Source: Mercurialis annua | Lineage: Eukaryota; Streptophyta; Magnoliopsida; Malpighiales; Euphorbiaceae | Assembly (NCBI RefSeq): GCF_937616625.2 | Contig: NC_065572.1 | Location: 71,174,653-71,238,652 of the forward strand | Length of the DNA stretch: 64,000 nt | Reading direction: 5' to 3' | Shown: piece by piece, positions 35,772 through 48,200 of the stretch | Numbering within the stretch: the stretch's first letter is position 1 | Layout of the letters: each line of letters begins with the position of its first letter | Position numbers and translations under genes: made by a program | The notes under the pieces: generated by a model | Databases searched by the model: none | Told to the model about the DNA's origin: nothing | Seen by the model: only the letters and a program-made list of their open reading frames with translations

Positions 35772-37326
35772 TCACACTAATAAGCCTTGGAGCCTGGTAT
35801 GGTCTCGAGGGGATTGACAAGACAATGAAATTTTCAGTTCCAAAGGATCTTCATTTCTAGTAGTTGATGTTGAAGATGAACCGCCTTGCGAATAGTTTAC
35901 CGGAAATGATCTCGGTGTAGGAATACCAGAAGGGTGGGCAGTAATTGGAGCGCAAGTCGAGAAATTTCCAGATGTAAAAGGGTAGACTACAGTTGGATAA
36001 TTATAGTTTACCATATGCAAATATGATGCAGTTGGTATTGATTTAGCAGCCCAATAGCTTTGTTTGCTGCCAGAAAATCCAACCTGTAAACAGAACATAA
36101 AGTTTTAACTCGTCGGGTTTGAGAAAACCCGATATAGAACTATGTTGAACTGAATTGAGTGTTACCATATATGGCATTCCGGCATAGCTTGGAACGGGAA
36201 CACCAGGTGTATATGAATGATTAGCTTTTGGAGTTGGATTATCCAAGCAGAGACGAGGGAACCTGCTAACAACCTGATCTGGGGTAGTAGTAGCCTGTAA
36301 CAGAGATACGAATTAGAATCAGCAACAATTTCTACAAACTACAGGCAGATCGTAGTTTGTGTGCACTCATCCGCAGCTATGTAGCACGGAAATGAAAACT
36401 CCGACACGGAAACAGCAAAATGATAATTTTTACAAGAATAGGTTACAAATATAGAATTTTGGAAGCGGAAAGGTACGATTTGAGACGTTACATTTGATGG
36501 GATTTCAGCAGGCTTCTTCAACAGCAAAGCTGATTTGTTAGCAGGTAAAATGGGAACTTCTTTTGGATGTGATGCAGGAACCTGAACGATCAATCAATTA
36601 TCAGCTCATAACCAAAGAAAATGAAATGAACAAAATTAAAATAAGATGTACAAGAAAAGCTTACAGATTCAATTAAATTCATATCAAAGAGACTTGTCCT
36701 ACGTTTCTTCTTATCAGTTGCAGCGTGCCTCAGAAAAAACTTCTGTGCATGACTCGCAACCTGAGTCGGGGTCCTGCTCGTCACAAAATTCTTCGAAATC
36801 CCTCTCCAGTCACCTTTTCCAAGCTTATGCAAACCCTCCAGAAATATTCTATGCTCTTCTTCACTCCACGGCGTTCCTATATACAAAAAAACACATAGTT
36901 TCAGCAAAAATAGCCACCATCTATTGCACCCAAACGAAAACGCTGAAATGGGCATATCGTAAAACCAAATATACATAAAATTCAGAGTTTTCAGAAGCAT
37001 TTTTGCGGACATGATAAATGAAAAAACATACACAAAAAAAAACATGTAAAACCTTTTTTGCGTTCATGGGCAGCCTTATATTTCTTGGAACCGATATAAG
37101 AATCCGATACATAGCCATCGTCCACATCATCATCATGATGATCATTATCATCACGTAAACAGCCTAAATTACCCAAGCTAACACTTTTTTTAATCGGCGT
37201 TTGTTCATTTATTTTTACACCAAACAACTTCAAACAGCCGCCCGTTTTGCCGCCGCTACAAGTCCTAGAATTATGGCCGTTCAGCCCACAATGAGAACAT
37301 TTTCTCGCCGCCATCTCCCTCACCAT
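35772..37326 (-). CDS. Single-MYB (SHAQKYF-type) transcription factor with zinc knuckle
   Basis: Five minus-strand exons, 37053-37326, 36665-36876, 36492-36581, 36166-36294 and 35772-36083, give 338 residues. The exon 3 donor (AAT|GTAACG) is the least certain; nearby in-phase GT sites exist. In order: a CCHC zinc knuckle, residues 10-23 ([14 protein letters not shown]); an acidic linker with a [14 protein letters not shown] run; a MYB repeat from about 92 to 142 with W95, W115 and the hallmark SHAQKFFLR; a basic stretch KKKRR; a Pro-rich region; and near the end LELKISL, an EAR-like repression motif. Family members (MYBS3/KUA1 type) bind the TATCCA or I-box element and often repress transcription in sugar, ageing and growth control. 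Nuclear repressor is the inference. Translation may start at Met1 or Met5. Confidence 0.9.
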
Positions 37327-38890
37327 CTCAATACAAATTACAGATAATATATTTCAATTTCGTATACAAGTTTATCTATAAGAAAACAAGAAAAAAAAAT
37401 TATACAATATACTTTTGTTTAGGTTGTTCTATGGGTATTTATAGTACCTTGGTTTCTTCCAGTATTCAACACGCATCTTTTCAGTTTTTTGCCAATTGTA
37501 TTTAGGAAAATCTGGTCTCTTTTTATGAAATTGCATATATGTCCTTATGGTTTTGTTTTACTACACAAGTCAACTTAAATGAACCGATTAACCGGTCTAT
37601 GAGCATTATTTATAACCCGGTTCATAAATAAAATATAATTTTAAAATTTAAAATAGTTAATATTTAACCGGTTAATTATTTAGATTTGTTAGAATTTTCA
37701 ATTTTGCGGTTTTCAACCATATAAGCATAAAAAGATGAAAATAATTAAAAAAATTAAATTTTATAGAATTAAATCTTATATGGTCTAGTACGGAACTTTT
37801 TCTATTCTATTTTTTAACAAATAAAAATGGAGAATAGAAAAAGTATTTTTTTATCATTTTACATATATATAATTTATGAAAAATATAAATTATCAATAAA
37901 TTGATTAATCGGTTAACCGTTGTTAAACTTTAAATTTTAAACTTCAACCATTAATTATATAATTTAAAAATATCAAACTTATATTTGAATTTTTAAACCG
38001 GTTAACCATATTTTTTAATCTGATATTTCGGTTTCGATTCGATTAATTGGTTTGATAGGTTTTTTCTCACCCAACTTAAACAATCCATCTTCGACTTGGA
38101 ATACTTGTTAACGGTTTTGATTTCATTGATTTTCTCGAAATATTATATCAACCGTTGGATGTTTTAGCTTTTATTATTGTCTTCGAAAATTGTGACTATG
38201 ATACCCCTCCAATTTATTACTATATGTAGTGTAGTTTTTTTTGACAGTTTTTACCCCTAACAAAATGGGAAGATTTGATTTCAGTCATTAATTTATCTGA
38301 CAAATTTAAATTTGATTAGTTTGACTGATATTTGTTAAATCTGATTCATCGCACAACTAATATTTATTTGGCTGCAATATTTAATCAAATCCAGATTTTT
38401 AGGTTTTACTTTGTTAGATTGTTAATCAAGAAACTAATTATCCAGCGCATAATTATTGATAATGTTTAATTGAGAAGGAATTTTACGGTTTTTAACTAAC
38501 AAAATTATCCATTACTATATAGATATTTGTGGAATTTATTTTGATATTTGAGATATAGCATGACTGTATTTGCAAAAAGATTATACAAAGTATTTTATCT
38601 CTATTAATTTTTATCGGATGTCCCCTGTGAATATTTTATCTCTAATAATTATTAGACTAAATTTTTGTAATTTTAATTTTGTTCAGTTTTAAATTACTTG
38701 GCTGCCAAGAAAATGTTACAGATTAAAATATTTTATATTTTTCCTTATCATATGCAATATTTATGGTATTATTCTATGGGGTTTGGTTAATTAAAGTATG
38801 AAAGCTCATCTCCAGAATTTTGATATTTTTGGAGTAGTAATTATTATTCTCTTTTTTATATATACAAGGAAAGCTACTAATCTATAAAGT
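37327..38890. other. MYB upstream region and AT-rich spacer
   Basis: The probable promoter and leader of the minus-strand MYB gene, then AT-rich DNA. Between about 37567 and 38090 a cluster of AACCGGTTAACC and GGTTAATCGGTT motifs resembles the interior of hAT-type MITEs, but clear ends were not found. No gene. Confidence 0.4.
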
Positions 38891-39254
38891 GGGTAATTGA
38901 TTCTAGGGGTCACTGTACTTTTCAAGAATTTCAAAATGGTGATCGAACTTCAAAACGTAACAAAATGGTTACTAAACTTTCAAATATGTGATTTTGGAAG
39001 GTTTTTAAGTGTTTTACGGTCAAATTATACATACATAGTAATCAAATTTTGATTATTTATAACAAATAATATCTTATATTTCATATATACACACAATCAA
39101 CAAAAAATCGACTCGAAATAATTTTCTTCGGTGACCAAAAATCCTTCTATCTTAACATAACCAAATAGTATAGTAACTAAAATGTTACGTTTTGAAGTTC
39201 GGTCACCATTTTGCAATTTTTTAAAAGTACAGTGACCTCCAAAATCAATTACCC
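38891..39254. mobile_element. Mutator-like MITE with perfect 9-bp target duplication
   Basis: 364 bp with terminal inverted repeats of about 70 bases. The left arm opens GGGTAATTGATT and includes GGTCACTGTACTTTT and GAACTTCAAAACGTAAC; the right arm is the inverted copy ending CAATTACCC. The flanking CTATAAAGT is identical on both sides (38882-38890 and 39255-39263). No coding capacity. Confidence 0.88.
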
Positions 39255-39794
39255 CTATAAAGTAGACTCACCTACTATTTCAACAATATTGCTTAATATA
39301 CCATATCCTTAGCATTTTTAATTAGTCTCTTAATGCTCTATGAATTTTATTATAACACTGATTTTGTTCGCTTCTTGTATTTTTTTATAAGAAAAAGGAA
39401 TAATTACTATTACTAGGAGTTTAGTTTAATCATTTTTTAAACTATTTAATAGTTTGATATTAAATAATTAAAACTCTCTTAATAAAAATTTCAATTAAAA
39501 CTATTAAAATCTTAAAATGTTTTATTTAAAAAGTAAAAATGAAAGTGATAATTTAAATGTAAATTAAGATTTTATTAAACACTATAAAAGCATCTCCAAT
39601 CATACCTTTTATAATAAAAAATATATTTAATAACACAATTAGTATTTAAAAAAAAGTATAATTTCAATTTAGTAATATAGACTTGCTAATTTACGACTCA
39701 TTTTATTTTTTATAAATATTAAAATAATTTTCATTTATTTTGATTTCAATTAACCTTTTTTTGTCAAAAACTAAAATTATCAATTAAAAAACTG

Positions 39795-39851
39795 TATTAA
39801 AAACTAAAATCTCATATAATGAGATATGAAACATATAATACATATATATAT

Positions 39852-39921
<70 letters not shown>

Positions 39922-40806
39922 GTGTGTGTGTAATGTGTGTGTGTGTGTATGGTGAACCAAACTCACTCTCAACTTTAAATTTATTGAACCTTATTTTTAC
40001 TGATTAACTCTCTCTTTTTGCCAATATTGTTTAACTTTTTAAATTGAATAGATTGACCCTTTTACATAATTTATTGAGAACGCCCTAACAAGTTAGTAAG
40101 CTATAAACAGTTAGCATTTGTTGGTAACAAAATCGTTCGAGATTTTATTGATAACACGTGACACAGTAATTTAACGACGAGACAAAAACAAAATCTCTGT
40201 ATGTTTCTATAAATGCATTAAATTCCTAATTTTAAATATATATTATCACTTATAAATAAAATATAATTCATGAGAAATTAAAAGGTTTTTTAATAAAATT
40301 TTAAATTATATATAATAAATATCATAATATTTCACTCACAAATTAATAGAAATTCATATAAAAATATTTTATTTACTTATAAAATACAACTATTTATTTT
40401 CAATTGTTATTTTTAATTAAATTAAATATTTTTAATTTAATATTATTACAGATAATTTTTAAATTTAATATTAAACAACAAAATTAATAATTTTTTATTT
40501 AATATTTAAAAAATCACTCAAATAGTTCTTGAATCATAAGTTAGAAGTCAATAAATAATATTTAAACTATTTATTAATTTTATATAAAACGATAATATTT
40601 ACTTACTTAACAGCATAAAAATATATATAAAAGACATTTATGTCTTTTAATTTTAAAAGTAATATATTATGTTAAAATTAAATTTGTACTTTTCAAAAAT
40701 TTAAAACTAAAACAAGCAGCTTATATTAAGCTTCCCGGAAAGTTAACTTCCCACAAAGTTAACTTTCCGGAGATTATTATAAAACGAACCAAATGAGACC
40801 TAAGTA
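39795..40806. repeat. Tandem 1-kb unit, copy 1 (keeps empty site)
   Basis: This unit and the one starting at about 40825 share order and sequence: a start like AAAACT..ATTCTCATATAAT, a long (AT)n tract, CAAACTCACTCTCAACT, GAACGCCCTAACAAGTTA, GTTTGTTGGTAACAAAATCG, ATTGATAACACGTGAC, and an end hairpin CCGGAAAGTTAAC...GTTAACTTTCCGG. Copy 1 is uninterrupted. At about 40572-40582 it carries TTAATTTTA as a single copy, the site that was invaded in copy 2. The unit type is unknown; it may itself be a non-coding transposon. Confidence 0.8.
39852..39948. repeat. (CA)n-(TA)n-(TG)n microsatellite
   Basis: An AC run (39852-39869), then an AT run to 39919, then a TG run to 39948. Reading frames on both strands through it are artefacts of the repeat. 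Confidence 0.95.
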
Positions 40807-40878
40807 TATTAATTTCAAATGTTTTAAAAACTGAATTCTCATATAATTAAATATGAAATATATAATAAAATTAATATG

Positions 40879-40982
<104 letters not shown>

Positions 40983-41882
40983 GTGAATCAAACTCACTCT
41001 CAACTCTAAATTTACTGAACCTTGTTTTTATTGTTTAACTCCTTAAATTGAATATATTGAATCTTTCACATAATTTATTGAGAACGCCCTAACAAGTTAA
41101 TAAGTTATAAACAGTTAGCGTTTGTTGGTAACAAAATCGTCCGAGATTTTATTGATAACACGTGACCCAGTAATGTAATAACGAGACAAAAACAAAACCT
41201 CTCCATGTTTCTATAAATGTATTAAATTCCTGATTTTAAACATATATTATCACTTATAAATAGAATATAATTCACGAGAATAAAAGATTTTTTAAATAAA
41301 ATTTAAAATTAAATATATCATAATATTTTAGTCACAAATTAATAATAATTCATATAAAAATATTTTATTTTACTTTATAAAATACAATATTTATGTTTTG
41401 ATTATTATATTTAATTAAATTAAATATTTTTATTTAATATTATTATCGATAATATTTTTATTTAAAATTAAACAATAAAATTATTTTAATTTTTATTTAA
41501 TATTTAAAAAGTCATTCAAATAGTACTTGAATCATAAATTAAAAGTCAATAAATAATATTTAAACTATTTATTAATTTTACGGTTAATTCCATAAAAAAT
41601 CACGACCTTTACACGAAGTTTCATTTTAATTACGACCTTTAAAATTTGGCATTATGGCACGACCTTCCATTTTGTTTCAAATCTATCACCAAAATAAAAT
41701 TCGGTAAATTTTTTTAACTAAAAATTACTAATCCTATATACTCTAATTCAAAGATAATAATATTTGGTATCGATTTATAATTTTGGTCGTTCATTAATGG
41801 TTTAGTGAAGGATTTGTTAACAAAAATACACTGAAATAATAGATTTGAATAAAAATTAAAGGTCATGATTTTATATAATAAC

Positions 41883-42475
41883 TGATGGAGTCTGCCTTCT
41901 GAACCGGTGAGTGAACCTGCAAAACAGGGTAGAAGCTAACCGGACGGTGGTTGTCCGATTAACTCTCCGATGCTAAAGTCAGTTTAGAGCTTTGAGCAGC
42001 GTTTTGAGTATATGAATGTAATTGTAATTCTAGGCATACCTCGTGCTCCTTTTATAGTAGACGAATATACCTAGTAGAGTTGTATTAGGTAGGTGAATCC
42101 TACTTTGTAGGGATTCGGCCGTATCTTAAGGATTCTCCTGATTTGTCGAGATCTACCTTAATCTGATAAGAATCCTATTTAGGAACGTCTTCCTAAATAG
42201 TCTTATCTTCCTAAAGTAGAGCTTATCCTTCCATATGTAGTGTTTGTGTCCAAATAGGACAAGGTTTCCATATTTAGTCGTTTATCCGAATCCCGGACCT
42301 GACGCGCTCTTGGCGGATCATGTGGGATTCGGTCTTTATTAGTGTATTACCGAATCTTAGAGATTCGGTATCTCCTTCATATCTTTCCGTCTCCAGGGGG
42401 AGTCCGGTGTCGCCTGAGAGTGGATCTCCTGCAACTCGGCTCCATTATACTTACAGTAGGATTCGGTATCCATCA
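41883..42475 (-). repeat. 3' LTR
   Basis: 593 bp, same sequence as the other LTR. On the minus strand it contains a TATA-like box (complement of TTTTATA at 42050-42056). Downstream in the inward direction it is bounded by the polypurine tract. Confidence 0.95.
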
Positions 42476-42490
42476 TTAGCCCCCCCGCAA
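42476..42490 (-). other. Polypurine tract
   Basis: Read on the minus strand, TTGCGGGGGGGCTAA lies directly next to the 3' LTR. A G-rich tract here primes plus-strand DNA synthesis during reverse transcription. Its position confirms that the element runs on the minus strand. Confidence 0.75.
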
Positions 42491-42607
42491 GTGAGCTGAA
42501 GTAGTTTGGCATTTATGCCTTAGTGGATTTTAGCTCTTTTGGAGCTGAGTTCTTTTATGCGTGCGAGTCGCTTTGTATTCCGGGCGAGTCGTTTCATATG
42601 TTTGTGG

Positions 42608-42754
42608 GTGACGTTTCTTCTTTAGTAAGATTCTGTATTGCCACGTGTTGTCCATCAGTAGAGGGTTATGACTGGATGAACGACAAGTGTCTTCGTGCGC
42701 CATTAGTATTATGGGATCTCGTCTTTTCAGTTTCTTTGGTTCAGGCTATATAAT
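42608..42754 (+). promoter_or_regulatory. Promoter-like motifs for the antisense gene
   Basis: On the plus strand, before the antisense reading frames: GTGACGT (from 42608), a G-box CACGTG (42642-42647) and a TATA-like CTATATAAT (42746-42754). Spacing of about 100 bases between G-box and TATA is typical of plant promoters. The ATG at 43091 follows about 340 bases later. Whether it is active is unknown. Confidence 0.4.
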
Positions 42755-43090
42755 AGTTCATTTTCTTTCTTTTCCAACCTTTGCTTTCTCTGCAACTGCT
42801 AACCTTCAATTTCTTCAAGCTTTTCGTGGGTTTCCTTCTTCTGCTGTCAAGATTCCTCGTTTTCAAGTTGCTCCTTACCTTTCTTTTGATCCTGCGTATT
42901 TGCTTGCGAGGTATTTTACCTTTTCTTTAATTTTAATTTTCTGGTAGTTCTTCGTTTTTGATTTTGTTCCTTCTGTTCTTGTTCTTCGCATTGTTCTTCG
43001 TCTTGTTCTCCTTCTTTCCCCTTCTTTTGATCTTTTAGAGTTTTAATTTTTTCATCATTCCGTGTTTCCCCCCCATTTAAAAATTTTAAA

Positions 43091-44893
43091 ATGTCAGAAG
43101 TAACTGAGGGGGCGAAGGGTGCTCGTGATGAGCTAGAATATACGCGGAGCTCCTTGTCAAGAGAGCAGATACTCGGTTATGCCGAGGATTTTAGCTTCCC
43201 CGGGTCGTATGTTATTTTGAGGCCGGCGAAATCGTATCGGGCGAATCATAGCACGGATTCGCCTTCTAAGATAGTAATTTTTCACGAGCAACTTTTAGCG
43301 GGTCTTAGGTTTCCCTTAGAGTCTTTAATCGTAGAGGTCTGTCATAATTTAGGTGTTCCTTTGGGCCAACTGCATCCGAACGCGATTCGCCTTCTTTGTT
43401 CTTTTATGGAATCGTGCAGGGTTCGGATGCAGGAGCCTTCGCTTGCTCTTTTTAATTATTTTTATGTTTTCTCCCGCCGAAAGGGTGAGGAATTTATTTT
43501 TGCTGGTGGTCGACCGAATCGGTCTCTTTTTAGTCTTCCTTCTTCTTTGAAGGGCTAGACCCCTAAGTTTTTCTTGGTTCAACACTCTTCTTTCTCCTCT
43601 TTTTCGCGGAGTTTTACTTCTAGTAAGGTTTCGCTTACTAATGTACCTGATTTGGATGATGGGGAGAAGGACTTCGCCCTGTCTTTGCTGTCGGATTGTC
43701 GTTTTGACAAGCCCAAGCACAGCGTTCTTTTAGAGCAGTATTTAAGTCGCCGTGAAATACTTTTGGCGGATCTTCCTTTAGAAGGTATTTTTCTAATCTT
43801 TGTTGTTATGTTTTGTTTTGTAGGATGTCGACTTCTCTTGAACATTTGCTTGATAATTTTCATGTCGATATGACTGTAGATATGGGCGAGGTGACTAGCG
43901 GCGTTCCTAATCCCTCTACAACTGCTGTGCCGAATCCGACGCCTGATTCGGTGAATCCGGATCTTGATCCTGCTTCTGGAGATCAAGTTCCTGCTGCGAC
44001 TTCCGAGTCGCCTCTGCTTCCTTCGAAGGAGTCAGGTCCTTCTCTGAAGGGGTTGCCTACCGCCGGCCAGAAGCGTCCTGCTGAGGACCAGGCTGGGGCT
44101 TCTACCAAGCGTCCCAAGAAGAAGAAATCTTCTGGGGTGTCTTTCGAGGAGGCACCTCGGTTTGCTGCTTGGGCGGACGCGCAAAATCCGCCTCGTCTTT
44201 CAAACGTCGCCATTCTTCATGCTTGCATGGAGAATATTATGATAAAAGAGGACATTGAGTCCATTGATCGCGAACATGGCGATAATTTGGCTGAGTTCGC
44301 CTGTCTCGGCGGTTTTTCGGTATGCTTCTTTCTTTTTTATATTATGATTTGTTTCTCTTTTTTCTTTTGTTTTTCTTATTTGTTGTTTTCTTTCGCAGGT
44401 GGTCCAGTCCATCGCTGTTTTGGAGCGCCGCCGAAGGGATGCGGTGGATCAATTGAAGAAACTCCAGAGAGATTCCGAATCCTGGCTCTCCGAGAAACAA
44501 AAGATGGAGGAGGAGGCTGGCGAGGCGACCGGTCTGATCCAACAGCTGAGGTCCTCCGTATCTACCAAGACTCGGGAGATTTCCGCTTTAGAGGCTCGGG
44601 TTCGAACTTTGTCCGAGGAAGTCGAGTCTCTACAATCTTCTTCAGGTGCTCTCGCTAAGGAGAGGGATGATCTGAAGAAAGAAGAGGGGCGTCTCCGCCG
44701 GCGATTGGGTGACTCTGGGAGCTTTTATTCCCAAGTCATGACTCAATACCGGTTGGCGATCGGGGCAAAGCTGCGGGAGCAGAATCCTGGCGTCGATCTT
44801 TCTGGAGTCAATCAGTTGGATCCTGCTTCTTTAGCGAAGGAGGTGAAGGCGAAGCTTGATAAGCAGAAGCAAGACGCTTTGAATAAGGCTTAG
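43091..44893 (+). pseudogene. Antisense gene of the retrotransposon (Transposase_28-like), broken
   Basis: Plus-strand coding region opposite in direction to pol. Part 1 from 43091 has the fold typical of the plant putative gypsy-type transposon domain (blocks YAEDFSFPGSY, LRFPLESLIVEV and LGVPLGQLHPNAIRLL). It is stopped by TAG at 43556-43558, where the family normally has Trp; the frame then continues to about 43784, next to a GTATTT donor-like site. Part 2, from the ATG at 43825, has a Pro/Ser-rich stretch, a basic nuclear-type signal KRPKKKK, and a clean intron 44320-44398 (TCG|GTATGC, TTCGCAG|GTG). It then enters a long coiled coil ending at 44893. Joining part 1 to part 2 at the visible splice sites misses by one base, so there is either a second lesion or part 2 starts at its own ATG. 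The function of these antisense proteins in Tat elements is unknown. Confidence 0.7.
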
Positions 44894-45282
44894 TTTTTAT
44901 TTTCTCCTTTTTGTATTTTTTGCTTTTTAGTATTTGTTGCTTTCGCCTCTCTTTTTTTGTATTGGATCGTGGGCGGATCCTTTGTAATTTTTCTTCTGTT
45001 AATATAATGATCTTTTGACCATTGCCTTTCTTTATTTGTAGAGTTAATCTAAACTCGTTTGTTGTTTTGAGAAGTTAATCTAAACTTCTGCTGGTGTAAT
45101 TTATTTGTAGGTCCGAATGGATCCTTTTATTTATTTGACTCGGACGAGTCTAAATTATTTTTTAACTAAGATTCAAACGATTCTTGTTAAGTTGTATGTA
45201 TTAGGTCTCGAGCGAGCCTATAAGATTTGTTTCGCCGAATCGCTTTTTATTTCAAAAATGGAAACAAGTACAAGCCCTGAAT
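44894..45282. other. Retrotransposon spacer between convergent genes
   Basis: Lies between the end of the antisense gene and the stop codon of pol. It has a short direct repeat GTTAATCTAAACT (around 45042 and 45074). A plus-strand frame from 45117 is not recognisable. Confidence 0.5.
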
Positions 45283-48200
45283 TTATTGATAATACTTTCT
45301 CAGGTGTTCTATATTCCAATATCTGGGTACCATGGACCCAGTTATTGTCTTTAGTCTATATGCGCCTTTGCCAGTAGCTTCTTCTATGATGAAGGGGCCT
45401 TCCCAATTAGCTTGCATTTTCTTTACTCCTGCGTTTCCTCTGCCAACTTCCGCGTTTCGTAAGACCAGATCGCCTCTTTGAAATTCTCTAAAATTCATTC
45501 TTTTGTTATGGTATTTTGCGGCTTGCTTCTTGTATGTAGCGGCTCGGGCTACCGCTTCATTCCTTCTCTCTTCTAGTAGGTCTAGACATAGTCTTGTTCT
45601 AGCCTCATTGGTTTCTTCTTCTAGATAGTTTACTCTGATACTGGGTATTCCAATTTCTACTGGAATTACTGCTTCAGTGCCGTAGGCGAGCCTGAAAGGT
45701 GTTTCGCCAGTTCCTTTTCTAGGAGTTGTTCTGTATGCCCATAGAACGCTGTATAATTCTTCTACCCAGTTCTCCTTGTACTGAGAAAGTCTCTTTTTTA
45801 TGCCTTGTGCTATGGTTCGGTTGGTGACTTCTGTCATTCCGTTTGTTTGGGGGTGCGCCACCGAAGTAAATTTCAAATTGATCATTAGTCCTTTGCAAAA
45901 TGCCTTGAACCGCTTGCAATTGAATTGTTTGCCGTTGTCTGCTATTACAGTGTGGGGTATGCCGAATCGGCATATTACTTCGTTTTTGAAGAATTCCTCT
46001 ACTTTGGCTGCGGTGATGGTTGCGACAGGTGCTACCTCTACCCATTTTGTGAAGTGCTCTATTGCGACGATTAGGAATTTCGCTTGATGTTTTCCCGTTT
46101 CGAACGGTCCAACTATGTCAATCCCCCAAGTGGCGAACGGCCATGGGCTTTCCATTGATCCTTGAGGTACTGCCGGTACACGACTGATGTTGTCGTGTCT
46201 TTGGCATTTATCACATTTCTTGACTAATGCTTTTGCGTCTTCTTTGATGGTTGGCCAGTAGTATCCCTGGAGTATTGTTTTTCTTGCTATGGTGACTGCT
46301 CCTTCGTGCGCGCCGCATATTCCTTCGTGGATTTCCTTTAGGATGGATTCTCCTGTCTGAGGCGAGACACACCTAGACCATGGATGGGTTAATGAGGTTC
46401 GGTAAAGAACTCCATTGTGAAAAGAGTAGTTGGCAGATTTTCTGATGGTGCGAATGGCTTCGACTTTGTCTATTGGTAACTCGCCGCAGTCTAGATATTT
46501 GATCAGTGGAGTCATCCAGGAGTCGGCTTCCTCGATTGCCATGACCTCTGTTTTTCTGGTGCTTGGTGACTCGAGAATTTCCTTTAGCTGCATTTTAGTG
46601 AATAGATCTCCGAGTTCTGACGCTGATTTGGCGATGGCGTCGGCTTCGGTGTTTTCCTCTCTCGGGATTTGAATGATTTCCCATTGTCCTCCTTGTGCTT
46701 CTAGCTGTTGAAGCTGTGTTTTGACTTGACTCAGGTATTCGATCATCCCTGTTTCTTTGGCTTGATATTCTCCCTTGACTTGATTTACCACCAGCTGGGA
46801 GTCGCTATAGATCTTTAGGATTTCCGTTCTTATTTCTAATGCGAGGCCGAGGCCTGCGATTAGGGCTTCATACTCAGCTACATTGTTGCTGGCGGCGAAT
46901 TGGATGTTTACTCCATATTCAATCTTGATTTTGTCGGGTCCTTTGAGGATGGCTCCTGCTCCAGCTCCTTTTTCATTTGATGCTCCATCTACGTGGAGTT
47001 CCCATACCAAGGCTGGTTTGGGTTGGCCGGTCTCGGTTGGAGTTATTTCTGCTACGAAGTCCGCCAAAGCTTGTGCTTTCAGAGTTGGGCGAGGTTCGTA
47101 TCTTATGTCGTGTTCGCTGAGTTGGATGGACCAGTGGACTAATCTTCCGGAGGTTTCTGGTCGTTGGATCGCCTTTCGCAATGGTTGATTTGTCCTTACT
47201 ACAACATTGTGACTTTGGAAGTAGTATCTCAGCTTTTTAGCTGTGGTCAGTACGGCAAGTGCCATTTTTTCGATCTCGGGGTATCGTGTCTCCGCGCCCT
47301 TCAGGACTCGTGCTATGATTCGCCCGTTGAGTTTTTGAACTTCATTTATGCTTCTTGGTGCCTTCATGTCCATAATTGCTTTGATCTTCTCGGGGTTCGC
47401 CTCTATTCCTCTTTGAGATATCATGAATCCCAGGAATTTCCCGCCTTGTACGCCGAACGTGCATTTGTCGGGGTTCAGCTTCATTCCAAACTTATTCAGT
47501 ATGCTGAATGTTTCTTCAAGATCTTTTGCATGGGTTTCTTCCTTCTCGCTTTTGATGATTAGATCGTCTACATACACCTGGACTCGCTTTCCTATCTCGT
47601 CTTTGAACATGAAATTCATAAGTCTTTGGTACGTTGCTCCAGCATTTTTCAAGCCGAAAGGCATTGCCGTGTAGCAGTAAGTTCCTCCCTCCGTGATGAA
47701 TGAAGTTTTTTCTTGGTCTTGCTCCTTCATCTGGATTTGGTGGTAGCCTTGAGCTGCGTCGGCTAGGCTATACATCGCGTGTCCAGCAGTAGAGTCCACT
47801 AGTTGGTCGATATCGGGGAGAGGGTAACTATCTTTAGGACACGCTTTGTTTAGATCGGTGTAATCCACACACATTCTATTTTTTCCGTTGGCTTTCTTTA
47901 CGATAACTACGTTAGCTACCCATTCGGGGTAGTGGACTTCTCGTATGAATCCTGCTTTCTCCAGTTTTTCTACTTCTTCAGCGATTATTTTCTGTTTTTC
48001 TTCCGAGAACTTCCTTTTCTTTTGCTTCACTGGGTTCGCCGCTTCTGCTACATTTAGATCATGAGTAATGACGTGGGGGTCTATTCCGACTATTTCTGAT
48101 GCGTTAGCAGCGAAGGTTTTGACGTTGTTTTTCAGCATGGCTGTGATTTCGCTTTCGATCTTTGGGTTCATGTTTGCGCCGAGATTTACTCTTTTCTCCT

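Noticed and set aside
43349..44542. Minus-strand frames opposite the antisense gene
   Set aside because: Shadow frames rich in Arg, Lys and Ser opposite the real plus-strand coding sequence, without recognisable motifs.
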